From: Saxidomus purpurata
Taxonomy: Eukaryota; Mollusca; Bivalvia; Venerida; Veneridae
Assembly (NCBI GenBank): GCA_022818135.1
Contig: JAFMSR010000003.1
Coordinates: forward strand, 30,010,462 to 30,074,461
Reading direction: 5' to 3'
DNA: 64,000 nt
The notes beneath the pieces were generated by a model, which was not told where the DNA came from, did not search any database, and saw only the letters and a program-made list of their open reading frames with translations. The number at the start of each line of letters is the position of its first letter. Position 1 is the stretch's first letter. This document shows positions 14,501-24,745 of the stretch, piece by piece. The translations under genes were made by a program, and so were the position numbers.

Positions 14501-17500
14501 AACATTGTCTTGTGGTCTTCCACCTACTTTGTTCAAATCATGCCTCTTGGGTCAAAATTGACTACACCCATTAGGCAAGTGGACTTGTATTCAGGTGAGC
14601 GATATAGGGCCATTATGGCCCTCTTGTTTTGTTTAAACATTTGCATTGCATTTGACATAGCAGGTTTTTTTTAAGTGAAAATTTTGTCAGTATATGAATA
14701 AAGCAATATTTCTGTGTACAGTAGAAGAAGATAATGTTTATTATTTCAGGCTTTCCTAGCTGAAGCAATGTTTATTATGTCAACAGTACTGCATTTAGGA
14801 AAATCTGGAATACCTGCAAAAGTGAGTACTTTATGTGTACATGATATATTCCATCTACAGTGGGTGTGTGCACATAAACATCACAATATAACTTACTTAA
14901 ACATACCCTATGACAATTGTGGTGACTATGCTGATTTTCCAAAACTGATTTATACTATGTACAGTTTGGGCAGTTTATAGGGGTGTCAACAGATACCCAA
15001 ATTGGTATTCGGATATTCGGTCAGCCTTCCGAACGAATATCTGGATATTCGGTCAGTTTATGTTCTAAATCTAATACGTTGTTGTCAATTTGTCACATTT
15101 TTGCGATTTTAAAATTTATAGCACAGTTACCCTAGCCAGCAATTCTATCCTGAGAACTTACTTTTTATCTTTTAAGTCAGATGGCTAAGATTCAATCATT
15201 CATGTCAATTATGTAAAATAAATTTCATATACGTTGTTTTACGGGCTAACTCTGTAAGGACTGTTGTACTTTCGGTTTCTTTTCTCCGTGACCGAGTCGT
15301 TACGGACTTTATTTTCTTTTTTCTGCTGCTTCAGTCCTTATAGATTGCGGAGGCTAATAGGACTGAGAAAGAAAAGCTTCAATTAATAACAACCTGAAAA
15401 GATTTTCATTTTAATTGTTTAATGTTTGTAAAACGGGGCGCTGTACAAAAAGATACTTCGTAATTGCAATGGCTTAAGTAAGCGCCTCTCAATATGTATC
15501 GGCCTAAACAAGGCTTTAAAACACATGCATTTTAATTTTCCTTAATCTAAATGGTTGTTCAACAATTCACACCTAGAAATTGAATCTCTTTTTGTCTACG
15601 CTAAAGATTGCTATAGAAAGTGTCACCCAGAGCAACGGGTTTTACTGACACTTTACGGCTGTAATTGAAAATTAATTATTGTCGAAAACACCTAAATATT
15701 TAAGTTTTTAATTGAAATTTTTTTTTTTGAAATTTCAATCTCGGTCCTTTACACCATTTAAGCACAACCACCAGCAGTTTATCATTCACTGGTGTGTTAA
15801 TTTAAGTGTAGATACCGAGTCCCTTTGAGGGGGGACGGTAACAATCTCCTCTTTCAGTAGGAGTACTGATCAAAACTCAAGGAAACAGTTGCTGAAAGTT
15901 GTTGTGTAATGTAAAACTTGAATCTATAATTCATGTAACTGAACAAGTTCATACTGAAGTAAATATACTAACTGATTAAGGAATGCAATAGACCATAATC
16001 AGGCTATGTAGTTGAACATGCTGAATGTTTTCTACACTTGTGGCAGAGGAAGAAAATTCTGCCATAAACAGGAAAAGTGTTACAATAACCAGTAGTGATT
16101 TGAAACTTGCAAATGTAGAGTGACTTTCTGTGGTAGTCACTATTCCTTATTGTTTTCTTGTTTTCTGTCTGATTTTGGTTTCATTTATATCTGTCTCAGA
16201 TTATAAACAAGATGTTGGTAATTTTATTTATATCTTTCAGCCAATAACGGATGATGATGTTGATCGTATTGCAACATGTTTACGTGTACTGTCGGAACAG
16301 AGCCCACTAATGACAGAAATTTTCAACACGGCTTCTCGTAACTCTCTGTCACTTATGTTAACAGCAAAAATGGCAGAGGAAAAAGAGGCACAAATGGTAT
16401 GTATTGTTTTATTTATTTTTATTGTGTATTATGTTTTATTAATTTATGTTCTTATCTGCTTTTGATTAATGTACATGTTTTATGGTACTTAGTATAAGTA
16501 TGAAGTTTGAAGAAATGTCTCCATTTACAGGCAGCAGCAAAGAAGGTGGTAAAAGTACATGCTGATGATCCTATAGCATTTGCCCAGCTTATAAACAAGA
16601 ATGAGCTTGGTGCCACGGAGGTATGTCTTGGAATCTGTTGTAATCAAATTTCTCTCTTAGTATAAATACTCCTTACATTCTGAATGTGAGAAATAAGGTC
16701 TCATCCACAAATACAAGCTAATATAGTTGCTCTAATAGACGGACCTTTATAAAATTTGTTTCAAATCAAAACGTGAGAAATAGTAGTTTAAGGTTGCAAA
16801 ATGTATTCTATTATGATTTATGTGACAATAAACCAATTACAAATACTTTTGTTTCTAGCTGATTTAGAAAATCTGCTCTTAAAACGTTCGATATAATGCA
16901 AGATTTAGAAACTTAGTCTCTCCTTCGCTTGTATACACATGCAAAATCTAAGCAAGGCTACTTACACTGAAGTGAGAATTTTGGAACTGGAAGAGAACAG
17001 TGGTTTTATAAAGTGTGTGAAATGCTAATCAAACCTGTCCTCTATCTTGATCCAAAACATTGCTAGTTTCATAGATCTCTCTCGCAATTACATCAGACAA
17101 CATTATACATTATATCTTATACAATGGGCCACTTACTTTGGTGATTTTCTGTCGTAAATGCTGAAATAGAGAGTGACTTTGTTGATTTTCAGTGGATGTT
17201 GTATGTAGAATCAATTTTCAACATTGGTATTTATCCTCTGTTTACCTTACAGAATATGTTTGAACTGACACTGTCACAGGCTTTAGGAATGACCAACAAG
17301 AAAGAGAAAGACGCAATGGGTTCTTCTAAACTAAATAAGGTACGTTCTTATAGCTTCTCAAATACATTACCAGCTGGAAAATTCTCATAATAAATCTCTT
17401 ATGAGTGCTAATTGGGTATTAATTATGAAAAGCAGTCTTCTAATAATTGTTTAGAAACAAGTAATAATCTGTATGGTAGATATTCTAGCAGTTTGACTTT

Positions 17501-19503
17501 CTTTAGATCGAAATTGAGAAATTTTGCTCAGCCAAGATACACTTTCTATTTTTTAAAAACTTGTCCTTTTAATTAAACAAACAAGTAACCATTAATTTAA
17601 TGGATATTTCAGGTGACACAGTTGACAGGTTTCTCTGATCCAGTGTATGCCGAGGCATATGTAAATGTGAATCAGTTTGATATAGTGCTCGATGTTCTAG
17701 TTGTAAACCAGACCTCGGATACCCTGCAGAACCTCACACTGGAGCTTGCTACACTTGGTATGCATTTCAGTATTCTGATGTCATTGTTTCATTCACAGTT
17801 AGCCATTTTCACACTACAATGAACGTTTTAAATGTGACTAACTTTCTTAATGCAGTCGGATAATGTGATCTGCAATCTGTTCACGGTAAATATCACGGAA
17901 CACTCCTGTGAAAGATAGGTTTGTCCATTTTAAGAATAAAGTACCCTGAAATTGTAGCCATATCCAAAATATACTGCAAGTAAGTATGAAGAATTCTGCA
18001 TATACGATTTCATTCCAGGTGACCTGAAGCTTGTTGAGAAGCCCCAGCCTCTGACGATGGCACCAAATGATTTCTGTAACATCAAGGCTAATGTCAAGGT
18101 CGCTTCAACAGAAAATGGAATAATTTTTGGAAATATTGGTATGTTTGCATATTTGTTAGATCCAGTAGCTTATGCTTTAATAATGCAAAACATTTCCAAA
18201 TATTTGATACCGAGTTTTAAATTTTTTCACTAAAAGAATAGGGGGTATGTACAAAGGTTCTTACATAAAAGGTTGGAATAGGCTTAAAAGGAACTACTGG
18301 TTAATACATTAAAACTACATGTAATTATATTCTATGTAGTCTAATAATTCATAATTATCTAGTATTTGTGTCTGTTTTCAGTATATGATGTGACTGGAGC
18401 AGCCAGTGATAGAAATGTTGTTGTTCTCAATGACATTCATATTGACATCATGGACTATATAGTACCTGCTTCATGCAATGATTCTGAGTTCAGACAGATG
18501 TGGGCAGAGTTTGAATGGGAGAACAAGGTCGCAGTCAACACTAATATTTTTGAACTGAGAAAGTTCATGGATCACGTGATCAAATGTACAAACATGAAAT
18601 GTCTTACACCAGATAAGGTAGGAAAGACCTTTTGCTATTCATTTCATGTATGTTCATAATATACAAAATTGTAATTTCACTGTTAACAGAAATGTGTGTT
18701 TTATTTACAATGTCATTTAATTAGTTTCAGAGCCCTTTGATAAGCTACATTTCTGTAGGCTTGATGTCGTTTTTGTGAAATACTGTGTTTAAACGTCAGG
18801 AAACTCTATTTTATCAAACCTATACAGTTGTGGAAATCATTTGAGCCAACAGCAGTGAAAGCTCCTCAGAAATAGTATATTCTAGCATTATCATTGCTGT
18901 ATAAAAATGGTCGGCCATTCTTTATGGATGCTTTACTTCGACTGCTTAGTTTTTGCATGTGCATTTCAGGCTTTACAGGGTGACTGTGGATTCATGGCAG
19001 CTAATCTGTATGCCAAGTCTATATTTGGAGAAGATGTGTTAGCCAATCTAAGCATAGAAAAACCAGCACATCTTTCTGCAGAGGCTCCTGTTCAAGGTCA
19101 CATCAGGATCAGAGCTAAAAGCCAGGTATAGTGTTGGATAATCGTCAAAACAAATTTTGGTTATGTTGACTGTGTGCCACAAGATTAGTTCTCACGTCTC
19201 ATTTGATTATAGGCATGCTCTGCCTTAATTTCATGTAGAAGAATAATTTCTTGCCAAGATGTGGTATTCAGAGGGTATATTTTGTTACATGAGAATTCCT
19301 TTATTATAATACGCAGTAAAGCAGTGTTTTAAAGCTCTTTTTAGGATGAATACTTTAAGGAGTAGAGATCAGTAAGTAGTAAACAGTCTTTGTGCATGTA
19401 ATTTAAACCTTGTTGCTTTGTGTTGCAGGGTATGGCTCTTAGTATGGGAGACAAAATCAACCTATCCCAGAAAGCGAACAGAGCTGCTGTACCAGAACAG
19501 TAA
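5517..19503 (+). CDS. COPB1: Coatomer subunit beta (beta-COP), 23 coding exons, 956 aa
   Basis: Beta-COP is a core subunit of the COPI coat that drives Golgi-to-ER and intra-Golgi vesicle transport. Exons: 5517-5610, 5983-6212, 6559-6728, 7223-7337, 8353-8445, 8634-8771, 10130-10249, 10684-10791, 11141-11284, 11745-11890, 12422-12518, 12782-12836, 13053-13155, 13430-13550, 14750-14821, 16241-16396, 16531-16620, 17253-17339, 17613-17757, 18019-18138, 18382-18617, 18970-19125, 19429-19503. All introns are GT-AG and all phases close to 2871 nt. The product is collinear with vertebrate beta-COP (about 953 aa): N-terminus [10 protein letters not shown], adaptin-type helical repeats to about residue 540, then the C-terminal domain ([18 protein letters not shown]) and the appendage platform ([13 protein letters not shown]), ending GDKINLSQK. 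The start is chosen by family length. A 3' splice site at 5497-5498 implies an upstream untranslated exon. Identity is from memory of the family. Confidence 0.96.
8912..9876. mobile_element. 965-bp terminal-inverted-repeat element in COPB1 intron 6
   Basis: A 26-bp left end (8912-8937, gacagaccagaacagta...) pairs with the reverse complement of 9851-9876 at 21 of 26 positions. The accagtacgcggacac motif also appears inside at 9122-9138 (same direction as the left end) and, inverted, at 9834-9850, directly before the right end. No transposase frame is visible, so it is probably non-autonomous. A clear target duplication was not found. Confidence 0.75.
13795..14632 (-). mobile_element. Hairpin-ended tandem-repeat element A (pearl/non-autonomous Helitron-like) in COPB1 intron 14
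   Basis: It begins with a hairpin (gctcac...ggcac/gtgcc...gtgagc, 13796-13826) and a tccgtccg tract at 13847-13860, then about four roughly 160-bp units (ctctaaaaccgcaa..., agcttagatatttagcatg). It ends gtgagcgatataGGGCCattatGGCCCtcttgtt, a second hairpin. It is the reverse orientation of copies B and C. Short structural ends with a tandem core fit the bivalve 'pearl' type; family naming is inference. Confidence 0.8.
14977..15056. mobile_element. Possible hAT-type element end
   Basis: taggggtgtcaacagatacc followed by repeated attcggatattcgg and an inverted ttccgaacgaatatc looks like the ends of hAT-family elements. The opposite end was not located within COPB1 intron 15 (14822-16240), which otherwise shows no coding signal. 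Confidence 0.35.
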
Positions 19504-19884
19504 CTGCCTTCTATACATACAGGAGATTTATTGGAACAGGACATGGAACAATTGACAAGTTGTGCATTGTACAGTGTGGACTCGTGCAGATTTCAAGGAT
19601 TTTTTAATTTGATAAAAAAGTATTAGTGTCTGTACTTTTGTACATATTACACCCTAACAATGTACAGGGATATATTTTGTTAAGTAACTACACCAGTTTA
19701 TTTCAGAACTTTGATGTAAAAAAACTTTATTTTGAATATCTAGACTTTCAGTGTCCACCATTAGTACCCTATGGACCAGAAAACACCTACATTGTCAATG
19801 TATTACAGAGAAATGCTTTCAGTTGCTGTATTATTTTGATGCTTATTTATTGGTCTTTTGTCAAGCATGATCATACTTTTGGGG

Positions 19885-20275
19885 AATAAATCATGTGAAA
19901 TGGTTGTCCTCTACGCTTTGTTTATTTTTGGGCAATAATTGACATGCTGCTATCCTTGATGATACATTCCGATTTTAAATTGCACACCAGAGTGATTGAC
20001 CCCAACCCTTCATGCATAGGAGCCTTGTCTGGAAGTCCAATGTTAAAAGTAATAACACAGGTCAAAGATGAAACTTTGCTCGCTTGAGACAGTGATTTCT
20101 TGTACAGCAAGTGATCACAGTTCAGCCTGAATGTTTGATTATAAAGGTTAAGCAAATGTCAAGGTTATGTTGGAGTATGAACAAAATGATGGTCCATGTA
20201 CAACATTGTATTTTTACAATTGGGATGTTTACCTTGTCAGGATGATGTAATGCATGATTCTAACCATGTAATAAA
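19885..20275 (+). terminator. COPB1 3' UTR polyadenylation signals
   Basis: Canonical AATAAA hexamers lie at 19885-19890 and 20270-20275, downstream of the COPB1 stop at 19503. The second leaves about 450 bp before the end of the convergent minus-strand coding region at 20731. Which one is used cannot be read from sequence. Confidence 0.6.
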
Positions 20276-20730
20276 GATAATCCTTCAAAATACAAAAGCC
20301 TCTATCTTGTGTTCTCTTCAATATCCTTTACACCACATATGTGCTGTACCTTATTCTTAAAATACATGTATATGAATGGCAGAATATCTCGAGTAAGAAA
20401 TTCATACTAAATGCTGACCTAACAGAAATTCATGAGAGCTTTTTAGGGGCTTTGAATACATTTGTAGTAGAGTAATGCACATTGTTGACTCTTATAGGAG
20501 TTAGCAATTGATGGATATCCAATCATAGTATAGCACTGATTATGAAGGAAGTGGTAAAATAGAATTATTTTATGACAGTAAGTTGTGGATCTAGGGCAGT
20601 AATGAAAAAAATACACCTGTCACTTTTTTATCTTTTAATAATGATAAAATCTACTTTTCCACTCAATAAATTAAGTATTACACAGTAAAATTCAATAAAC
20701 AACATACTCCACCCTTGTATTATTTGTTTG

Positions 20731-23700
20731 CTAAGATTTAAACTGTTTCTTGGCTAACAATGTGCTCACTGAGCAGGATAACGAGTAAAGTTCTAACAGC
20801 CTCTTCTTGACAGTTTCTTCCTTCACTGCTGAAGAACTACAAATAAAACCACAACTATACAAAACGTTGCTGTACTTAATCTGTATAACACAATTTATAG
20901 TTCATAGCATGCAAATTTCATTCCCGTACATCCAGAGCATTCATTACATAGTTTCTGAAAGGTTGGCAAACCACTGATGCACGAGGATGGCAAATTTAAA
21001 ACTGAACTTTTTTTAAGTTATGCATAAAGTATACCTCTGGTCAGATTTATGGTCCTTTCGTAGCAATTTCTATTTAGGGTGAGCAGTCAGACAGCTAAGA
21101 GAGTTCTGTTACAGAACTCTTCAGCCTGTAAAGTCTTGAAGCAAGTATCTCGCTGGACAGCATAACAATGGAAATGAAAACACAGTTATTTGTTTACATT
21201 CAGACTACAACAGAAAGTTTCAGATTTGTTCACATTTACACAAGAGTTTGCAGTTGTGTAACTTTGCTAACGTTTACACAACAAAATAAATGAACAAAAA
21301 TATACCTGTTTGAAAGAGGGACAGAAGGTACACTAAGTGGTATGTAAAAATCTGTATCCAGCATCTGTGTAAAAGAAATGTCTGAAATTCAAAAGTGTGC
21401 ATGCTAGTCAGTGAATAGTGTATCAAACAGGTTCAATATCATCTAACATTAAATCAGTTAGAGAATCGGATTTGAACATGCCTAAGAAACTTGCATAGAT
21501 ATAGCGAGAATTTAAATGATCACACTATAAGAACTAGTCTTAGTAGTAATGTGACACACTATATTAAAATACTGTCTGGCCAAACAGTCAAATTTTATAT
21601 GTTAATTTTATACGTTGTCTTTCTTGAGTAAACAAAACAAAACAAAAAGCTTTCACTAAACCTCACCTGATTGGCTGGTAGATTTTGACACACCAGGCGT
21701 TTTCTTTGCATCCTCTGATAGGTCTTCAGTATAACTCCTCTGTAAAATCATAGGCATAAAAAGGTTTACGTCTTTATGTTTCTTGAAGTCATATAATAAA
21801 GTGCCTTAAGAGATTTATTATCAACAGCTTGCCCTTTGACTATCGAGTTCCATCAGTGTCAAGAGGTTAATTAAATGAAGCCTGGAATTCACGAGCAAAT
21901 CACAGGTATTTGGCACTTGGCCAAGTCTCAACAGACACTGTCAGAAACTTCAACCTCTACCCTACTGTAGTAAATGGACTCAAAACAAACTGTGATGAAT
22001 TTACAACATTTTGATACGTTCCAGGCTAAACAAAGAACAAAATGGTCCCATGTTTTCCTGTTTTGTTTCTGACTAAACAGAAAAGAGCATTTGATTTCAT
22101 ACAGAAATGCAGCACCACTGAAATGGAAATCTGTAGACTTCCTTCACAAACTCTATCTTGTTTGGACTGGTCTGGCCAGTTTTAAAAATGGTATCAGAGT
22201 TCATTTTTTTATCAGTGAAATATTTTATCAGTCCCTGAGTGTGTTGATATACGTCTTGTATCAATATAGGTGACGGCTTAGGTCAGCCGGAACTACTTTT
22301 TCAATATTTCTTTTGAGTGAATAATTATGTAATATATCTCAACTTCAAGTGATACAATTTTCACTTCGGCTCATGAAAATATTAAAAATGGTATCGCATT
22401 TCGTTCAGATATATTCCATATCCACTCAAAACAAATATCCTCTATGTACCTGTGAAGAGTATTGCTCTCTGACAGCTGTGTGAACTATCTGTCTGACATG
22501 ATTCTGTTGCTCCTGTAATATGCCATACACCGCCTCCCTGTATCGATGAAATTCTTTCTCAAAACGGTCATGGAAGAAATTTTCTGTAAAACAACTCTAT
22601 TTCAGAATTTCTGAGAAAGACACCAATTTCGTCTGAACATGAAAAGAACTGAAATGATATTAGATCTATCTACCGGTACTGAAAAATAGATACTCAAAAA
22701 AGTTGTCTACAAAACAAAACTGAAATTTAACACCTTGAATTCCCGAAAATAGAGTTGATACATGAATGCATTAGAAACTACAATCAACATACATAAAATA
22801 AGGTTCACATTTTTACATTAGGCCCCTATACAACTTTTCTCAATACAAAATATATGGGCATGTTTAAATATATTTTCAGCCTCATTGTTATATATGGAAA
22901 AAAGACTTGCAATGGTATACAAATGCACCTGTCAAACTGGACTATTTACTGTTTCATTTGTTAACACTTTTGTGAAGTTTTGGAAAAAGACTCTGAAATT
23001 TGACTTACGAAAATGGTAAAGAAGATCCTCCAATTCATTTTCACCATTTAAGCAGTTATCATCAACAGACCTATTGCGTGCTGACCATCCTTTCTCTTGT
23101 GTTCCAAGGTCCATCTGTGAACCCTCTCTTTGACTGTCCTGACCCTGGTAGCTACTACCAGTACTGTGACTGCAATATCCCTGATCAGCCGACGGATCTA
23201 GTTGAGTACATGTATCTAGATGGTTTTCTTGATTTGTGCTTTTTGAATACCCAGAAACAGAGCAAAATATGGGCTGGTGACTGTAGATAGATGGAGTGCA
23301 AGGTTCCTGAGGACAAAGATAATCTGAAAAGTTGTTATGGTTTTCACTGGCTGATGTTTCAGGAACTAAATTTGCACATTTAGCTGTGTCTTTTTCTGAT
23401 GGTATGGTACTTGCAGAATTCCTCTGCCATTGGTTACTAGAACAGAGTGTAGTATGAACAGTGTTGTGTAAAATGCCTGATTTTGGACATACAGAGATAG
23501 GACTTGTATTAACAGCATTTGTTTTGTTTTCAGTCCTAGAACCATGATCTTGTGACATTTGAACACCCTCAAAATCTATGAAATAATCTTCTTCATTTGA
23601 TTCAAGTTCATAGGCACTTGTAGAGGTCTCATGCAGAAGTGCACTGGTTGAACTTGTGAGCTCAATTTTAGAAAGTTTTTTAGGTGTATGCTGTGCCATG

Positions 23701-24490
23701 TTACAGCCATCTTCTTGCCATGGGTCCCTGGATACCCATATTGTTGAAGGGAGGCAATAATCTTCTGCTCCTGCCCATTTGTCTAGCTTTGTACTGTTAT
23801 TTAAACCACTTCCATCTGTCTGAATAAAAAAATTAGATCTACATCTTTGTAGTAAAACTATGATTTATCAGGAGATGACAGATTAATTTGTAAATATGAT
23901 TCACTGGTATGTAAGAGCAGAAATGCTATGTGTAAAAAGTGTTTATATGAAAAATTTGTGCAGTTATCTATGAAAACTTTGAAGATAAAAAATGCAAAAT
24001 CGGGAAAACAACATCAAAGAAGGCCATAGAAACCACCAGTTTAATGTGCTATAAACAGTAGAACTATATGAACTATATATGAACTCTGTTTAATCATCGA
24101 TAATGAAAAGGGTGTCAAGATATCATTTTGAAAATTTTAAAAAAGGTAAGTTACGTAGAAATCTATCACTTTTTGCTCAGTCAAACTACAGCTCCAACTG
24201 CAGCCTTCACTTTAGTTGTATTTTTAAATTTCACTCAGCATGAACATAAGTTCAAATTTTCGACTTACATCTTTCTTTCTGGTCGAAAATATAGACATTT
24301 GACAAGCAAAAATTAGTTTGACTTTTGGCGCTGTAAAAACTTTCGGTGTACTTTTGCTTTTACCATACTGTGTTCACCACGGTAGACTGGTTAAATTCAT
24401 ATTAAATACTGTCAGTCCAGTGCCGACCCTTAAATCTTGACTTACGTCCCAATTAAATTTGCTGTGGATAAATCTTTGATTTAAGAACAT
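20731..24490 (-). CDS. Unrecognised protein, about 386 aa, 5 coding exons
   Basis: I do not recognise the family. Exons in transcript order: 24446-24490 (MFLNQRFIHSKFNWD, donor gac|gtaagt), 23009-23819, 22450-22583, 21667-21739, 20731-20828. Phases close to 1161 nt. Residues 16-285 are hydrophilic, Ser/Thr/Gln-rich and probably disordered, with a Trp/Cys patch near the start (KWAGAEDYCLPSTIW, then SRDPWQEDGC) and an acidic stretch (ELESNEEDYFIDFEG). Residues 286-330 (QNFFHDRFEKEFHRYREAV...) look like a charged amphipathic helix or coiled coil, and the tail (VKEETVKKRLLELYSL) is helical too. No signal peptide or membrane segment is seen. The start shares a 255-bp interval with IST1. An alternative exon at 21306-21364 changes the tail. 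The main 811-nt exon is certain to be open; the outer exons rest on splice signals and phase. Confidence 0.7.
21306..21364 (-). CDS. Alternative 59-nt exon of the unrecognised minus-strand gene
   Basis: Good acceptor (cttttacacag) and donor (CAG|gtatatt) on the minus strand surround a coding-like segment, MLDTDFYIPLSVPSVPLSN, open in phase 0. It fits directly after exon 22450-22583, skipping 21667-21739. It then puts the last exon in a second open frame that ends at 20738 (379 aa total). Included together with 21667-21739 it would give an early stop (…RFLHTT*), so the two exons would have to be mutually exclusive or a productive/unproductive switch. Confidence 0.45.
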
Positions 24491-24745
24491 CAATAAAACT
24501 TTAAATGATCTAAATGTTTCACAAATTCACTTATTCTTGTGTTTAAATATTTATAGATAAGCTCGCAGAATCTCCAATGCTAAGTAAGCACAATAAAGCG
24601 ACAAAAGATATTAACCAGTCTGCAAACCCGGAAGTGAGACTGTCAAAGCAAGTCAGAGTCCTGTGACTATTTCAAAACAAAACAAACATTCATGTTCAAC
24701 TGACGCATTCGTTATTCTGCTAAAGGCTTGAACTAAACTAGCAAA
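24491..24745. promoter_or_regulatory. Short divergent promoter interval between the unknown gene and IST1
   Basis: Only 255 bp separate the start codon of the minus-strand gene (24490) from that of IST1 (24746), so both 5' UTRs and core promoters must lie here if neither gene has a further upstream exon. No clear TATA box serves both sides. Bidirectional use is inference from spacing. Confidence 0.5.

Noticed and set aside
23000..23290. 96-codon + strand open frame
   Set aside because: Antisense of the 811-nt exon of the unknown minus-strand gene, which has splice and phase support.
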